Shown here piece by piece: positions 36,001-51,000 of a DNA stretch of 64,000 nt (positions within the stretch are counted from its first letter, which is position 1; every line of letters begins with the position of its first letter). Made by a program: the position numbers and the translations under genes. This DNA comes from Diphasiastrum complanatum (lineage: Eukaryota; Streptophyta; Lycopodiopsida; Lycopodiales; Lycopodiaceae): assembly GCA_029204225.1 (NCBI GenBank), contig MU832141.1, positions 1 through 64,000 of the forward strand, given 5' to 3'. The notes below the pieces were generated by a model. It searched no databases, was not told the DNA's origin, and saw only the letters and a list, made by a program, of their open reading frames with translations.

Positions 36001-39000
36001 AGGCCTCGGTCCCGCACTGGCATCGTATTAACACGACCCTAAACCTGCAAACAACAAATAATCAGGCAAACGTTCAGTAGAAAAAAAATACATTGCATTG
36101 AACAACATTACCGAGCTCAAATAGAGCTCAAAATACCAGAGCATACATCAGAACGATTCCAGTTCACACATCATATCAGGTGCCAAAGAAGAACATGAGA
36201 TTAGGGCGTGGGATAGAATAGTTTCAGTATGAGGGATAACAGGCGACTGACGTTAGTGTAGGCATAAAGGAGTGCAGTGTGGGCCTAAACCCATTGCATG
36301 CTACAACATTTGCTTTGCATCCCCAGTGGTTGGATATAGGGCAAGAGTCCGATGTCAAGGGATGGAAAAAGGTTGTGAAGAGATACTCCAAAGGAAATTT
36401 TGCATATGAAGAAACATCGTTAAATCAAATGGACATGTACAGGAATGGGCTAGGGTCATTTGCTCAGTCACTGGCATACTTGGCATCTCAGAGGCAGACG
36501 GGTGTGCGTTGGTGGGAGTCTTTTGGAGCCTCCACACTCAAGTTGCAGAGGTTGGCAATCAAGATACTTAGCCAGGGAAGTACGGCCTCTCCTTGTGAGA
36601 GAAATTGGAATACCTTCTTCTTGATTCATACCAAGAGGAGAAATAGGTTGAAGCCATCCACACTTGACATGGTGCATTTCAACCTTCGTGTCCTTGCTAA
36701 GATCAAGGCACGAGGGTTTGAGAAGATAAAACTAACTTTGCAACAAGTCGAGGGGGAGCGAGACAAGGACCGATTGTTGGTGCTTAAGGCTAAGAGAGCC
36801 GACGTAGAAGAGGGCTTGGAGATACAGGGTATTAGCCAGGCTGCTAGGGATATCGAGATGGGTATGGCTTCCACTTCCTCTCATGCTTCTTCATCTGTTC
36901 CTGCTGAGCCTAAGGATCTTGATGAGGATGAGGAAGATGTTGATTTACAGGATGATGTTGAGGATGCAGATGTTGTCATACCACTTGAGGACATTTGATT
37001 TACTACTTGCTTTGCTATGTTATCATGCTTAGTTTGCTAATTACTAGCCACTAGCCAGTGGCCATTGCAGTAGAATGTAACCAATTAGCTTGATTTTCAT
37101 TTTGAACCAAATTTTGATAAAAAGCAGCTCAAAAATATTTTTAGGTTTAATTAGGCAATTTACTTAAAAAAAATTGATTTTATTACTGAATTTTGATTTT
37201 TATGCATGTCGGACGTTTCAAAATCAATTCGATATGGATTGATTGGCAGCAATGAAACTGAAAATTCGATGATAGGAAACGATTTTCATAGTTTTGGTCG
37301 ATATTGAACGAAATTCAAATCCTAATTGCGTAAAATTTTTAAAGAATTGTATTTGTTTTGATTGTCAACTCTGTTGGTTATTGATTAAAACGAGATTGGC
37401 TTGTAAAGTGGATGACCTTACTGAGAATCAGTCGGTTTATCAGGTCACAATTATCTTCAATTTGGTTGAAGATTTTGAATCTGTCAACTCATTGAAGCAA
37501 TTTCTAGTTTTAGGTGATCACTAATGGCCGAGGATAACGCAAGTCTTAAGGAAACTGTTCTTATGCTGACCTACTTATAGATTTGCTAGGAGAGTTGAGT
37601 GCGACACTTAATGAAATGAACAATCAACAAGAAGGGGAAGAAGCTTGAGGTGGTAGATGATTGGTTGACCAAGTGGACCAGTTATTTTAGTCTACATGGA
37701 ATTCTTGAAGAGAAAAAGATCGAGAGCGTGGTTTTGTTTTTCCATGGGAAGACTTCGTCATGGTGGCGTGATTTGTAACCAAAACCCACTACGTGGGAAG
37801 AATTCATGAAAATCATTTGCTGACAATTCAAATTACTATAAGAAATTCATTAATTGCAAAATGGTGACAAAGAATATCGATTCGAAACTTACCACCTTCT
37901 TGGTCAGTAGATCACAGGATTAGTCACCCTATCTCTAGACAGCCATATCGGTTTTCTTGGAAGGGAGATAGATATTACTAATCAAATGGAAAATTATCTT
38001 AAGATGGATCATTATCAGCCCAGTGAATCACCTTGGTGCTCTTGTTCTTCTGAAAGTTAAAAAGAGATAGAGGCTTTCAAATGTGCGTGGATTACAAGGA
38101 GTTGAACAAAGTAACTATTAAAAACAAATATCCATTGCCCATAATGGATGATTTGGTGGCTCGATTAGGTGGAGCTAAATACTTCACAAAAACGAATCTC
38201 AGAACCAGATATCCTCAGATTTAGTGGTGTGTAAAAGACTAGGTTTTGGCCGAGGTTCTCAGTCATTATGAGTTTTTATTGCTTCCTTTTGAGTTAGCAA
38301 ATGCATCTACAATATTTTGACAGATGATGAACGATACATTTTGTCCATACCTGGGTTAATTCGTAGGTGTATTTTTATTGATATCCTCAAACGTCTCCAA
38401 AACGGTAACATAAATAACAAATCTAAAGCTATGAACTGAAATAGATGTGATGATATATGAAACATGTGGGAGCATGTATACTGCTAAAAGTCATGAGTGG
38501 GGTATGACACTATCATCCAATCCTGTCCTGCTTTGTTAACGTTTTTTAAAGCCAAAAGGCATTTAAAACCAAGTAAGTACATCTCAAGTGTGATAAATAC
38601 TGAAAGGAGCATATAAACGTCTCCATAACCAAACAAAAACAACTACTAGATATTAACCTATCACGACTAAACAAAATATCTCCTTTGCCCTCAAGACATT
38701 AAAGTCTAATGGGGAGTCACAAAATGTCATCAAAGGCCCAAACTACATGTCCAAAACTTGCCTAACTCTTAGGATTCATCTCTTTTTGGACGATCTACAA
38801 ACCTATCAAGGAAAGATGGATGCTAGATTTGCATAAACTGCTTTATGACTCAACTATGTTTGTATCAAAGAGATACAAATGAAGTTAAAGCCTTTGGGAA
38901 AGATCTACTACACCCAAGATGCTTTCTTCTCTCCACCTCATGTTTCGTCTTCATTTATCTTTGTTGATTATTGTGAGTGCCTATTCACCAATTGTAAAAG

Positions 39001-42000
39001 CGAAAATGCTAAAAGCATGCATTTATAAAAAAGTTCTTTTTCAATAAATGGATACGTATCCTATCTATCACGACATGCTTATAAGTTCAATGCAAGTACA
39101 AAACCAACATGTTGGGTTAATTGCCTTAAACGTAGGAGTTGGTCGGTAAAAAAGGATAACTTTATATGTAGTGAGTGTGTGACATCTAATAGACACATGA
39201 TTGATATTTGTCAAGACAATTTTAAATAACTCTTGTATGTCATGCCTATGTGTCCAAGTATTGCCAAGAATAAGTCAGGGGATGGGTTGCATGCACCATG
39301 TGTTTGGCAGGGTCAGCGCTAGGAAATCATAAGGGAATAAATGTGTGAGCCCTGTGAGGGATGCCTCATAATTCCTATTTTTTCTTGGTTGGGTGGAGAT
39401 GAGCAAAAGACATGTTGTGATTATTACTCTCTTGTACTTACCTTCCGAACATAAAGTGAACATTGTGACATTGTGACATGAGAAGGCATTGCTAGGGTTA
39501 CAAGAACCATAACTCGAAGCACAATGAGAGAAAACTCTTTAAGAATAATGACTTTGTATTTCTAGGGTTAAGGTTTAACAAAAAATAAAAAATTCAAGTG
39601 ACATTGTCCAAAAGGAAACATGGCAATTCCTATAAGATCCTCCAAGGAGCAACCTATGTCCTCGAGAGTTTTCTTTTGTCGCTCTACACAACTTTGTGGC
39701 TATACCAATCAAATGTGATACTCACTACTAGGTTACGTTGATCATTATGATATGTCACATGCAAAATTCACAAGTGCACCAAGTTCAAATAGTAAAACTT
39801 AATGTAGAAGAAAAGACTAATCAAGCACATTAAGTATTCCTTTTAGTCAAAAAATGACATTTTGGCTAGGAAATTTTACGTAGATGCACAATTACCATGC
39901 CTATCATTGTACTGAATTTTACCATGCCTTAATCTCACAATTAAAGTTCAAGTGGTAGATTACTGACCCAGCAGCACTCTTACGTGCACGGGAGGCTGTC
40001 TTCACCACATCACCACTAGCAAGCACTACCTGTTAAAGCAAGACTAGATCACATAAAATAAACATACATTGTTCTTAATCATACTTGCTACAAGATCCTG
40101 ATCCACGAGATGCATTTGAAGCAACTATGTCATATTTGGTTCTTACAATTCCAAAACAGACAAGGATTGCAGGTCAATATGCACAGGTTGTGTGTTTTGG
40201 TTAATCCCAATCTGTTGACCTTTCTTTTTTTCTATTTTATGGATTTCAAGCATTAAAGTAGAAAAATAAATCATGCACGCACATTGAGAAGTATAATAAA
40301 AGGCGATCATGTATAGGAGATCTTGGTTGTGTAAACCCTAAACCCTAACACCATAAAACCAACATGACACTAATGTGTAGAAGAAACGTCATGCTTTCAT
40401 TAGTTAAAGGCAAGAAAACCCATCATAGTACAAAAGAGTGCATGCACAAAGTAAAGGCCATCAAACAAATTGAGATGTTGTAATGCAACCATAGCAAAGC
40501 AAAAACCTAACAATGTAGCTACTCAGCCTATTGCTTGATGCAAATCACTAGATAAGACAGTCGCAATATCAAAGCCTATTGCTTGATGCAAATCACTAGA
40601 TAAGATAGTCACAATATTAGGTAGTCTAGGAAGCTATGAAGCAGCTATTCCTACAACCACTGCACGTCAAAGTATTGCAAGTGCTTGAGGACGTTTTAAA
40701 GTGGTAGAAACTCATTGACAGTAGTAGGATGTAGTGATAGATAAAAGTGACGCACCATGTACCCAAAGTTTCTCTATGAACCTTGCACAAGTACACAAAA
40801 TCATCGAATTTCTTATGCAAGCACCCATATGTTTCCAAAGCGGAAAGGAATAAAATCTTCTCCAAGAGCACGATGACAATAAACCCACCTTGCATGGTGG
40901 AAGTTTGTCGATAAGCATGCACACAACTTCAAATGAGAACAAGGTCAACCCAACAATGAGATGACTGTGAATCAGACACAAGCAACATGTGTGTTGCATC
41001 CAAACAACATGAAAGCCACAATCATGTTCACCTATTTCGGAATTTAAAAGTTTAGCAAGATAGAAGTTGGCTAGTAGCTAGAAGGGCCAAATGCCTCAAC
41101 TTTAAATTGGCTAGTAGCTATAAGGGCCAAATATTTGTGCAACTACTTCACGGATGGAATCATGAGTCGCAACGTGATCTCCACTAGAAGGGCAACGCAT
41201 AAGATTTGTACCGCAAAAATCAAGAGGGTGACCACACGAACATTTTGTCAAATCCAATAGTTCTGGAAAAGAAAGTGTCAAACTAACTCAAAGAGCAGTA
41301 ACAAACAATTCAAAAGGAAGACGCAAGAGTGGAATAATAGGATGCACAACACGCCAAGCATTTGCACCTGAGCCTACACAAGAAAGAAGACGAGATCGAG
41401 TTTCATCAGAAGGTGAATTGAAGAAGTTGCGTGAATATGTGATGATACACATAGCTGGCCCAATGTAAATCTGAGGCTGTGTGACAATTCATAGTCCAAG
41501 TACTGTGGCAAAACTGGGAACCCTGCTATGTATAGCTCAATGAAATGAGTCTAGTAATAGTCAGGTTTAACCCCCAGCTGTCGTCTCCATGTAGAGTCAA
41601 GATATGCCCGATATAAAAAGTGTCGGATATAAACCCCGAGGGAAGCTCTAATGGAGAGATACCAAATGACTCATGGAGGAAGTGGGATGCCTGAAAAAAC
41701 CATGATAGCCTGTAACCCTGATCATGAAGATAACGTAAAGAAGCAAGTGCTATATGTGTATATCTCTCATCTGGAAGTGCCTGAACTCTCTGACTATATG
41801 CAATACGCTAGAAAGTTGCATCTATCTATATAGGTGGAACAACAAACTTGGGGAGGAAAGACCGATACACCATGTCTCTATTGCCTATCACATGCTGAAT
41901 GTAGGACTAGAGAGGATAAAGAAGTCTACACTTACTTCGAGCATCTTGAATGGACTTCTGAAAGCAAAATCGCTCTAGCTGAACAAGGGAGGCATGCCCC

Positions 42001-45000
42001 TTCCCAAGTCGAGTGGTAGCTGCCTATCACATGCTGAATGTAGGACCAGAGAGGAGTATCCCCAAGTACATGTATGAAAAAACTCTGTCTAGGGTCTATC
42101 CATCGAGAGTTTGCAATGTTCATCCCCAATCCCCATCGAGTACAAAATCCCTATAAGCAATCCAATTGCCTTTGCAATCCCTCTCTAGTCGGGGAGACTA
42201 GTACCACATCATCAACATAAAGAAGAATGTCAATCAAAATATCGCCAAGTTTACAACTAGATTCGCTACGCTGTGGCTCTCTCTAGCTCATCAATATATA
42301 ATCCAAAAAGAACCGGTGAAAGAGAACAGCCCTGCTTCACCCCAATGATGCTTGGCACTGGATGTGATCGTGGAAACCTAGGGAAGGCCTCCTATGTCAT
42401 GCATCAAGAGATCGATGCAATGTGCTAGGGGTCCACATGATAGTAGGATAGTCTCTCTCCAGAAGCTCACCCATAGCCACACAATTGTTGGCATTGCCGA
42501 TGATCACATGCACTAAATGTTGCGGCCCCATCTCGATGACTACTGCACATATATGCTCATAGATGAACTCTCCCAATTCAACAGTGCCAGCTTAGGAAGC
42601 ATCCACACCCGTGAGAAATACAAAGCCTAGTGGACATGAAACCAAGATGTTGATAATAGGCCTATGCCTAATATCAGTCCACCCATCCGATAAAATAGAG
42701 CAACCATATGTCGCCTAGGCATGTCGTATGGGGCTAAGCTCTCTCGTGATGCATGCATTCTTCTCTCTCAAATGGCAAGCATGAAGAGCCTTGCGTGCGA
42801 GGGTCCCAAGTGGCATCACAAGCTACAATTTCCCTCATCATGTCATGGAAGATGGTGTTGTCAGCCAAGGCAAATACAAGGCATCCACTGTGTAAAAACT
42901 AGTGTGTAAGTCTAGTGGCCGGCTCATGGTGTGTCTGCTGCTAGCTTGTAGGCACTATGGTCTGTCTATATCTACCCACCCTGTCTTGTGTAGGTGCATG
43001 TGGTTGTGGCCAATAAACTCGAAGCATGCATGTGCTACACCCTCTGGTCTCGATGGCCCTATGCCAGAAGGTGCACCGCTACTACTAGCCCTTGAACCTG
43101 TGCCAATAGAACCTAACTGCCCACCAATTTGTACTCTGGGTCTAGTCGCTGCTGCTCCTCCATATGTGCTCAGTAGGAGCTCTTGCTCAGGTGCAAAAAG
43201 GGCAATGCCCATGGTCCGCCCATTTGGCCTAGTCAAACCAAGCAAGTGTGCTCAAATCCTCGTCGTCATGATGCAAAAGGTAGCACCACGAAACAAGCCA
43301 CGCCCTTTGCGTGCACCAGAACTTGTAAAAACTATGGTGTCTCCCTCCATGAGATTCACCTCCGCCCACACACGTCGTCTCGCAATAGGCATGGCTATAG
43401 AAACCCTTAACACACTATAAGAAAAGGTCAAAAACTCGCTGGAAAGTGGATAAGTGGAAAAAGGGAGCTAAAACAACCCTAAAGGTCCCTAAGACCTGAA
43501 CCATAATGCCAATGGACACCTAACACCTACTCTAAACCCTACACCTAATGCAAAATGCCTCATGCACACCAACAACATGAATGCTCATGGTGACCACCTA
43601 TGCGTAAAGAAGCTTGAGAATATGGTATCACTCTCTCCCTAGCAACCCTACAGCCAATCTTAGCAACAAGAATAACTTAGAATGATGCACTATAGCCTTC
43701 AAACATGAAAAAGTAGAAACTTTTTGGCTTTTCAATCCTAGACAAGATGAGAGCTGCTCCTTTTCGCCTATAAGTGTTAATTCTGGTTACCTTTGACCTC
43801 AACAATCTGGCTTACCTATAGTTTATCCCTACCTAAAATGCCTAAAAAAATAAGCTTCCCACCAAGATCTTAGTAAAGGCATAGTTGTAAACACACCATA
43901 TCTTTTGCAAGCATAATAAAAACTAGCATAAAACACAAGAGTATCATCCTTCATTAGTTTTCCAACAAGTTTTAATTGCATGATTAAAACATTTGATTCC
44001 ATGTCAATGATATTCTTTGTATTCCATAATTCCATTCTCAATAAGGCAGATATCGGTATATTCATCTGTGTAACACGCAGATTATAGTTGATTGACACTC
44101 ATGACTTCAGTGTTGCCTCAATATCTTTAGTCTAATCCCAACATAGGATTGATGGCCATCAATATGATTGTTAGAGCTCTATTGTTCCACTCCCTCATCG
44201 GTATAGACATTTGGGGCTCCTATGGTATACGATTTCCTGGTATTATGTCCCCTCTTTTCTATTTCTTCTTCTGCAGCCAAGCACTTTTGCTAATACTTCA
44301 CAAGTATCTACCTCCTAATGGTATTATCCTCCTACAATCCTACAACAAAGAGCACTTTTCTATGTCAACACTGAGAACTATGTCCTTTTGAGGAGGGAGA
44401 GTTAGAGGCCATTAGTGAACTCTATAAGGCAATGTTTCCAATCATTATCTATTATTATTTGTTAGTAGAACGTGTGATGTGGCCTCTTGGTCCTTGGTAA
44501 CATTAGGACATTGTTGCAGCGGATCGCGATCTACTGCAACAGTCAGCGTTCCGCTGTCCGTATCGTTATTTATTTTTAAGGAAAAAAAATTCAATAACAC
44601 TAAATCGCCTTAAAAAAAACCTAAATAGCAGTAGAAATTTTTTTACAAATTACCTAAACAATTTTACACAAAGAAACAGTATAAATTCTGTTTTTGTTTA
44701 AAAGAAATTCAAAACAAAAATTAGTGAACGTTCTGGGAAATTGAGTTTTGGCCTTATGTTTTGAACATGTCCAAAATCGACATTTTGAAGTAAACATTCT
44801 TTTTTGTATCTTAGTGTAGGCATACAAGCATGAATATTATTGTTGCATCTTTCTTAGTTACTACTACACATTATAAAAAAAAAACTAAATCATGAAGGAG
44901 CATAGTCTTGAAAAACAAGATATTGTGCACTGAAAAGAATCCAAACCTTCAAAGAGATAACATTATCACGCATTGTACCATACCTGCAAGTCATCATCAA

Positions 45001-48000
45001 AAGAAAAAGCAATCAAGAGCCACATTGCATTTATGTGACTTTCTATTTTGGCTCAATAACTATGAAAAACTGGTTTTGCATATGTTTGTCCTCAAATATG
45101 GCATCACATCATAAACAATAGACATTATTGACAACAATGAGGCTCTCTACCTGAGAACATAATCTGAATATCACAAATATCTGAGCCTAAAGCTCTACCT
45201 GATAGTAAGAGAGATCTCCAAAATAACAAGCAACTTTGATATTTAATATCTTACAAATTGTTTTCTTATTTTCATAAATTAGTAGTTATTGAGTGATGTT
45301 GTGTTCATAACTTGGTAACAAAGCACTTTTCTGGCCGAAATTTTTGGTCTCTAATTTTCATTATCTTTGGTGGCAGCTTCAGTGGATAGTTAGCAGCAGT
45401 ACCTCTGCTAAACTTAGCGGCCACAAACAAAAAAAAATATCAAATTTATGGCTACAGTTCCAACGGATCTCTGTTACATCTGGTCATAGTGACCAGGGAT
45501 CGTGGGAACATGGAGAGTTTAGATGTGCCACGCGGTCCGAGTGTGCTCTAGTTGGGAAGAAACATGACTAGTCACAATTTTTGCAAAGACTCAAAAACAA
45601 AATAAATGGAGGAAGCCTTGAGGATGTGATTGGGACCGTGTTCAGTTTTTGCTAAGACCTAAAAACAAGATATACAAAGGAGGAGTGTTTATGTTATGTG
45701 CAATTTCAATATACGAAATTCTATAAATTTCAAAATTTGATGAAGGATGTATATGTTTTTATTATATGTCATTATGTTGATGTGGCGTTCCCATTCCCTT
45801 CCCGTTCTCGTTCCCGTTCCCATGCTCATTCCCATTCCCTATGCATTTGCTGGCAATTTTAGTGGCTATTTTGGCAACAGTTCCAAAAACTTTTATCCTC
45901 CTCTTTAGTGGCACTTTTTACATATCTTTTGCAGGCTTTCCAGCCTCCTATTTGGTGGCAGTTTTTAAATATCTTTTGCAGATTTTAGCCTTTTGGCAGC
46001 AGTTTTTGTCAGGTTGTATCTTCTCTAGCTTTCCTTTCTACATCATTGATTGGGCTATGTGCTAGTCCCATTGATGCTTCTACGGTCAGTTATGAACTGA
46101 TTCACAATCGATTAATGGCTAAGCTAAGGAAAGCAGGACATAAGCAAGAAACTAGTCTAGAAAGCAGGAAAGATAATGCTTAAGGAGACTAGAGAGAGAG
46201 AGAGAGATCAATATCATAAGCTGAATAATGAATGACAATGTCTCCTACCCATAGAGAAAAGGAAGCCCTCAATGGATGAGATTGACGAAACCAATATCTA
46301 AGAGGGATAATAGTGCGCCCTCCAGATAGGGTCTATGACCCCCCTCATCAATACACTACCAAATATCAAATAGAGTAATAAAATGGGCCCAAGGCCAGTA
46401 CATAACCAAAATATGAACTAGACTAATAAAAAGGGCCCCAAGGCCTGCGTATGCATGAAATAAAGTAAAGAAGGACGCGGCGAATCTAATGAGCTGAGTC
46501 CATAACTCTCCCCTACGGAAAAACAAAGCCCCTCGGGCTAAATGAAAATGCAGTATATAATCATGTAGCAACAAGCCCAGAGGGATCAGCAACTATAGAA
46601 GATGTAGAAGACTAAACAAGTGCAGCAAGGGCACGATCCGCAAGCAATCGTGTATGATAAAAAACATCTATGGGCTCCCATGTGGCCTCCTCAATAGGAT
46701 GACTATCCCGTTGAACCAAAAACTACTGAAGACCACAACCTCAATTATAGTAGCTGGTAATAAAGGAAATAGCTCGGGACCATCAGGAAGCTCAACATCA
46801 TCCTCAATAGCAGCACGTAACAAACTGACATGGAAGATATCACAGGCACGTGTAAAAGGTGGGAGCTGTAAACGATATGTCACTGGACTGAGGCAGTCCA
46901 ATATACATAAGGCCCATAGTATCGGGGTGCAAGCTTCTCAATAGAAGCGTGGCCCTGAATAAAATGATGGTGTGTAAAGCGAAGGTGCAGATAAACCATA
47001 TCACCAACCTAAAACCGAACATGGCAGTGATGGCGGTCAATAGAAGTCTGGTAATGCTACTGGACCTGCTGTAGATGTGTACTAGCTCTAGTAATAAGCT
47101 CGCGGGCGCCTAAAAGAAATGAAGCAAGTGTAACAGGCATATCATCCAGCGGAAGAGGAACTACCCCAAGTAAAGTAGGTAAATAACAATGAGCTAGTAA
47201 AAAAGAAGAGACACCAGTGCTGGTACTGACAAAGCTATTATAACTATACTCGGAGCAGGCCAACGGACTTAGCATGGGAATATTTATTACGGGCACAAAA
47301 GGTACATTGACGGATAAGATGTGCTAGCTCAGACTTCATGGACGGCCAATAGAAATGGTCCATAAGATGAGCATAAGACTTATGAAAACCAAAATGGCCA
47401 CCAACAGGACAAGAATGGGCATCAGACAACAACTTAGCATGAACATCAAGGGAATTGGGAATACAAAGAGAACCATAATGATAAAGACGATGATCAACAA
47501 TGGAATACACCTGATGCGGATGAGAGGAAGGAAGTGGAGCCGAACTATAAACATCACAAATATGACAGATAAGCAGATGGTAAATCATCAAACCATGAAG
47601 GAATGGTAGCGACAAGACTATCTAACAAAGCAGGTAGACGGGACAAAGCGTCAACAACAGTATTCGACCGACCAGGGCGATATAAAATTGCAAAATGAAA
47701 AGATTTTAAAAACTGCAACCAATGACGATGATCACTAAGATCACGTTGTGTTAAAAAAGATATCGGAGAGATTGATGATCCGTAACTATGTCAAAAGAAA
47801 CACGATAAAGATAATGATGCCACTTCTTAAGAGCATAGATGATAGCGAGCTCTTTCTCGTGTATAGAGAGTATCGTTGTTCATAAGAGTGAAGACGTCAC
47901 AACTCATAAGCAATAACACATTAGGACTGACGAAGTAAGGCACCTAAACCAACAGAACTAGCATCAGTCTCGACAATGAACTCATGATCAAATTGAGGTA

Positions 48001-51000
48001 AACACATAACAACAGCATCAACAATAGTGCGACGAAGGGTATCAAGGGTTGTTTGACAATCAGGAGTCCATAAAAATGAACAGGATTTCTTCAAGAATGC
48101 ATGAAGAGGAGCAGCCACAGTGGAAAAATGTGGAACATGATGACAAAGATGGGTGCAAGTAGTGTAAGTAAGCTGAGCTTGGCAGGTAGCGCGTGCTCAA
48201 TAGGAGTCTCAGAAACAGGGTCACTCATCAATGATCTGGATATAAATATCAGACTCATCGACATCAATGCCCTCATAATAGAGAACAACAGTAGGAGCAG
48301 AAGGAGGCTGACGACAATCATACGCAAGGTGATCAAGATTCTTACAACGAAAGCAGAGACGCTTTTGCTAAATTTCAGTGAACTCTGCAACAGTGTAATG
48401 ACATACAATATTAGGTCGAGGTATAGAAGGGCATGATGAAGAAGAAGGTATAATAGAAGAAGAGGTAGAGGAAGAAACAACAAAAGTAGAAGGGGCAGGT
48501 ATACTAGTAGAACGAGGACGGGAAAAGCCTGAAGAAAAAGAAGTCTTAGGATACTTAAGCTATAATGTAGTAGCACATGATATAGCATCAGAAAGTGAGG
48601 TCAAAAAGACGCAACATCATAGCGTAGTGGACCCCGAAGTACAGCTATATAGCGGGAAATAAGCTTAGTAGGCTGTAAATCCATAAAGAGATAGGACAAC
48701 TCCGTGAACTGATCTATGTAGCGAGCTAAATCACTAGTCTGAGTAAGGCTACGAAAAATATTGCGCTGACAACTCAACCATTGAGGATCAATCATAGCAT
48801 AGCGGAGGTCACGACAAAAAGCAGTCCACAAATGCATCCCCTCTCGATAAGGCTCGATACGAAAGATAACTGGATCATCTGGACGTCGGTCTTGGGATAC
48901 ATCAGAAAATATGTTTCCAACTTACCAAACCAATTTTCTAACAGATTCCCATTAGAGGAACCAGAATAGGTAATAAGTTGGATCCTGTAACGGAAGTCAC
49001 GAGCAAAGTGAGGCTTAGGACCCACAAGACGTGGAAATGGGAAAAAACCAGGAGGTGGATTAGTAGAAAGACTACTAAAAGGACTACCAATAGGAGAGGA
49101 ACTTCAAGGTAGGTATCATGGGGGCCTTGCTAGGGTCATGAGGCTGCAAGTAGAGAGGCAAAGCCAATCATGACAACATCCAAACGGGACGAAATCCTGG
49201 AAATAGCACTCTCAATGGCCTGCTGAATGTGATCCTGTAATGCTTCCTGAGGAGGCTCACTAGTAGATGGAGAGGTGGTAGCCATCAACAAAGTAGTGAT
49301 AAGGTAAAAAGTAGTCTATCTGAAGTATCAGAAACTCAACGAGTATAGACAGCCAAGAAAGAGGAGAAGGCATATACTCATAAGAAAGGAGACACAATGC
49401 ATGAACAAATGGACATACTGAAAGAGAGGACATAAGTCGTCACAACAGGTACGCTAAAAGAAAACACGAAGGAGTCACTCAAGACATGAATATGAGAGAG
49501 GAAAGGAAAGCTGGAAAAATAGTCACTAGATACGGCATAAAACATAGAAAGAAATGATGCCGTAAAAAAGCGATAAAACAATGCTGGAAAAATACCTCCA
49601 AATGTGAGTAAGGTACAATAATGATGGCTGAAAAGAAGTGTCCACGCTGTCAATAAAAAAAAATCCTGCAGAGACACTGAAAACTATCGCCGACGTAGAA
49701 GACGTAATGGTTGGAAAAATATGGCCAGAAATAGGCGCCAACAGAAGATGTAGATGGGCGTTAGATCTGCAACAAAAAAGTTTGAAAATGAAGGTAAATG
49801 ATGCCAGAAATAGGCGCTAGAAATGGGCAATGGACCGACTGGAAATGGGCGTTCGACCAGCTAGAGATGGGCGATGGGCTGGCTGGAAATGGGCGCTGGA
49901 CTGCTAGGCTAGGTGGGCGTTGATCCTCCTCCAAATGACAACGAATTCCTGCAGAAAAGTAGATCCGTAGGCTGAAAATGTAAGCTGTAGATGGGCGCCC
50001 TCTTGGAGAAAATCAGATCTGAAAATACGGCGCCAACCTTCCGCCAAGGAAAGTGCTTTGATACCAAGTTATAAACTGATTCACAATAGATAAATGGCTA
50101 AGCTAGGAAAGCAGCACAGAAGCAAAAAACTAGTAGAAAGGAGAAAAGAGAATGCTTAAGGAGACTACAGAGAGAGATCAATATCATAAGCTGAATAATG
50201 AATGGCAATGTCTCCTACTTATACCCATAGAGAAGCTAAAAGGGATCCCTCAATGAATAAGATTGACAAAACCAATCTCTAAGAGGGATAATAGTGCACC
50301 CTCCAGATAGGGTCTGTGACCCCCCAGATGGCCCCCCTCGTCAGTACATGACCAAATATCAAATAGAGTAATAAAATGGGCCCAAGGCCAGTACATAACC
50401 AAAATATGAAGACTACTAAAAAGGACCCCAAGGCCTGAGTATGCATGAAATAAAGTAAAGAAGGACGTGGCGAGTCCGTAACTGGTTCCCTCAAAGGATG
50501 TATTTCAGTTGGATGATCTAGCTTGTCGTGTTGCAATTCTTCTAGATGAGTATCCATGTAATCTTCATGGAAGATCACATCTCTACTTACAACAACCTTG
50601 TTAGTAGAGGGAATGAAAATTTTGTAAGCTTGCTTTGTAGATGAAGATCCAACAAGCACTGCTTTGATTGAACTAGGATCATCTTTCTTCCTAGTTTTTA
50701 AAGGTACATGAACAAAGCACACACATCCAAAGATCCTAAGGTGATCTACCTTAGGCTTCTCCTTATACAACATCTCATATGGTGTTTTTCCTCCTAGAGC
50801 AAGATTGGAAGTCTATTACAAAGATAATTTGCACAAGAAATTGCTTCTCCCCAAAAATCCTTTGGGAGAGATGCCTCTATTCTAAGAGCTTTTGCAGATT
50901 CACAAAGAGTTCTATTTTTGTTGGGGGAAATAAGACACGTGAATTTTCTTCTAACTCCCTCTTGCTCACAATAATCATTAAATTTATTGGAGACATACTC

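Larger units (their letters stand above)
46089..50482 (-). mobile_element. Ty3/gypsy element F, both LTRs, RT and integrase core deleted
   Basis: Minus-strand order: 5' LTR 50068-50482, tRNA-Met primer site, leader (about 49060-50050), gag, zinc knuckle, then directly RNase H, integrase zinc domain, integrase C-terminal part, and 3' LTR 46089-46506. RT and the DDE core are absent. The LTRs have clearly diverged, including an insertion in the 5' copy. The right side abuts a copia fragment. Confidence 0.75.

Noticed and set aside
40335-40350. CCCTAAA-like words (AAACCCTAAACCCTAAC) resembling plant telomere repeat
   Set aside because: Only about two units; too short to call an interstitial telomere array.
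42902-43420. 172-codon plus-strand open frame
   Set aside because: Antisense to the hAT N-terminal relic, which explains the conserved reading on the minus strand.
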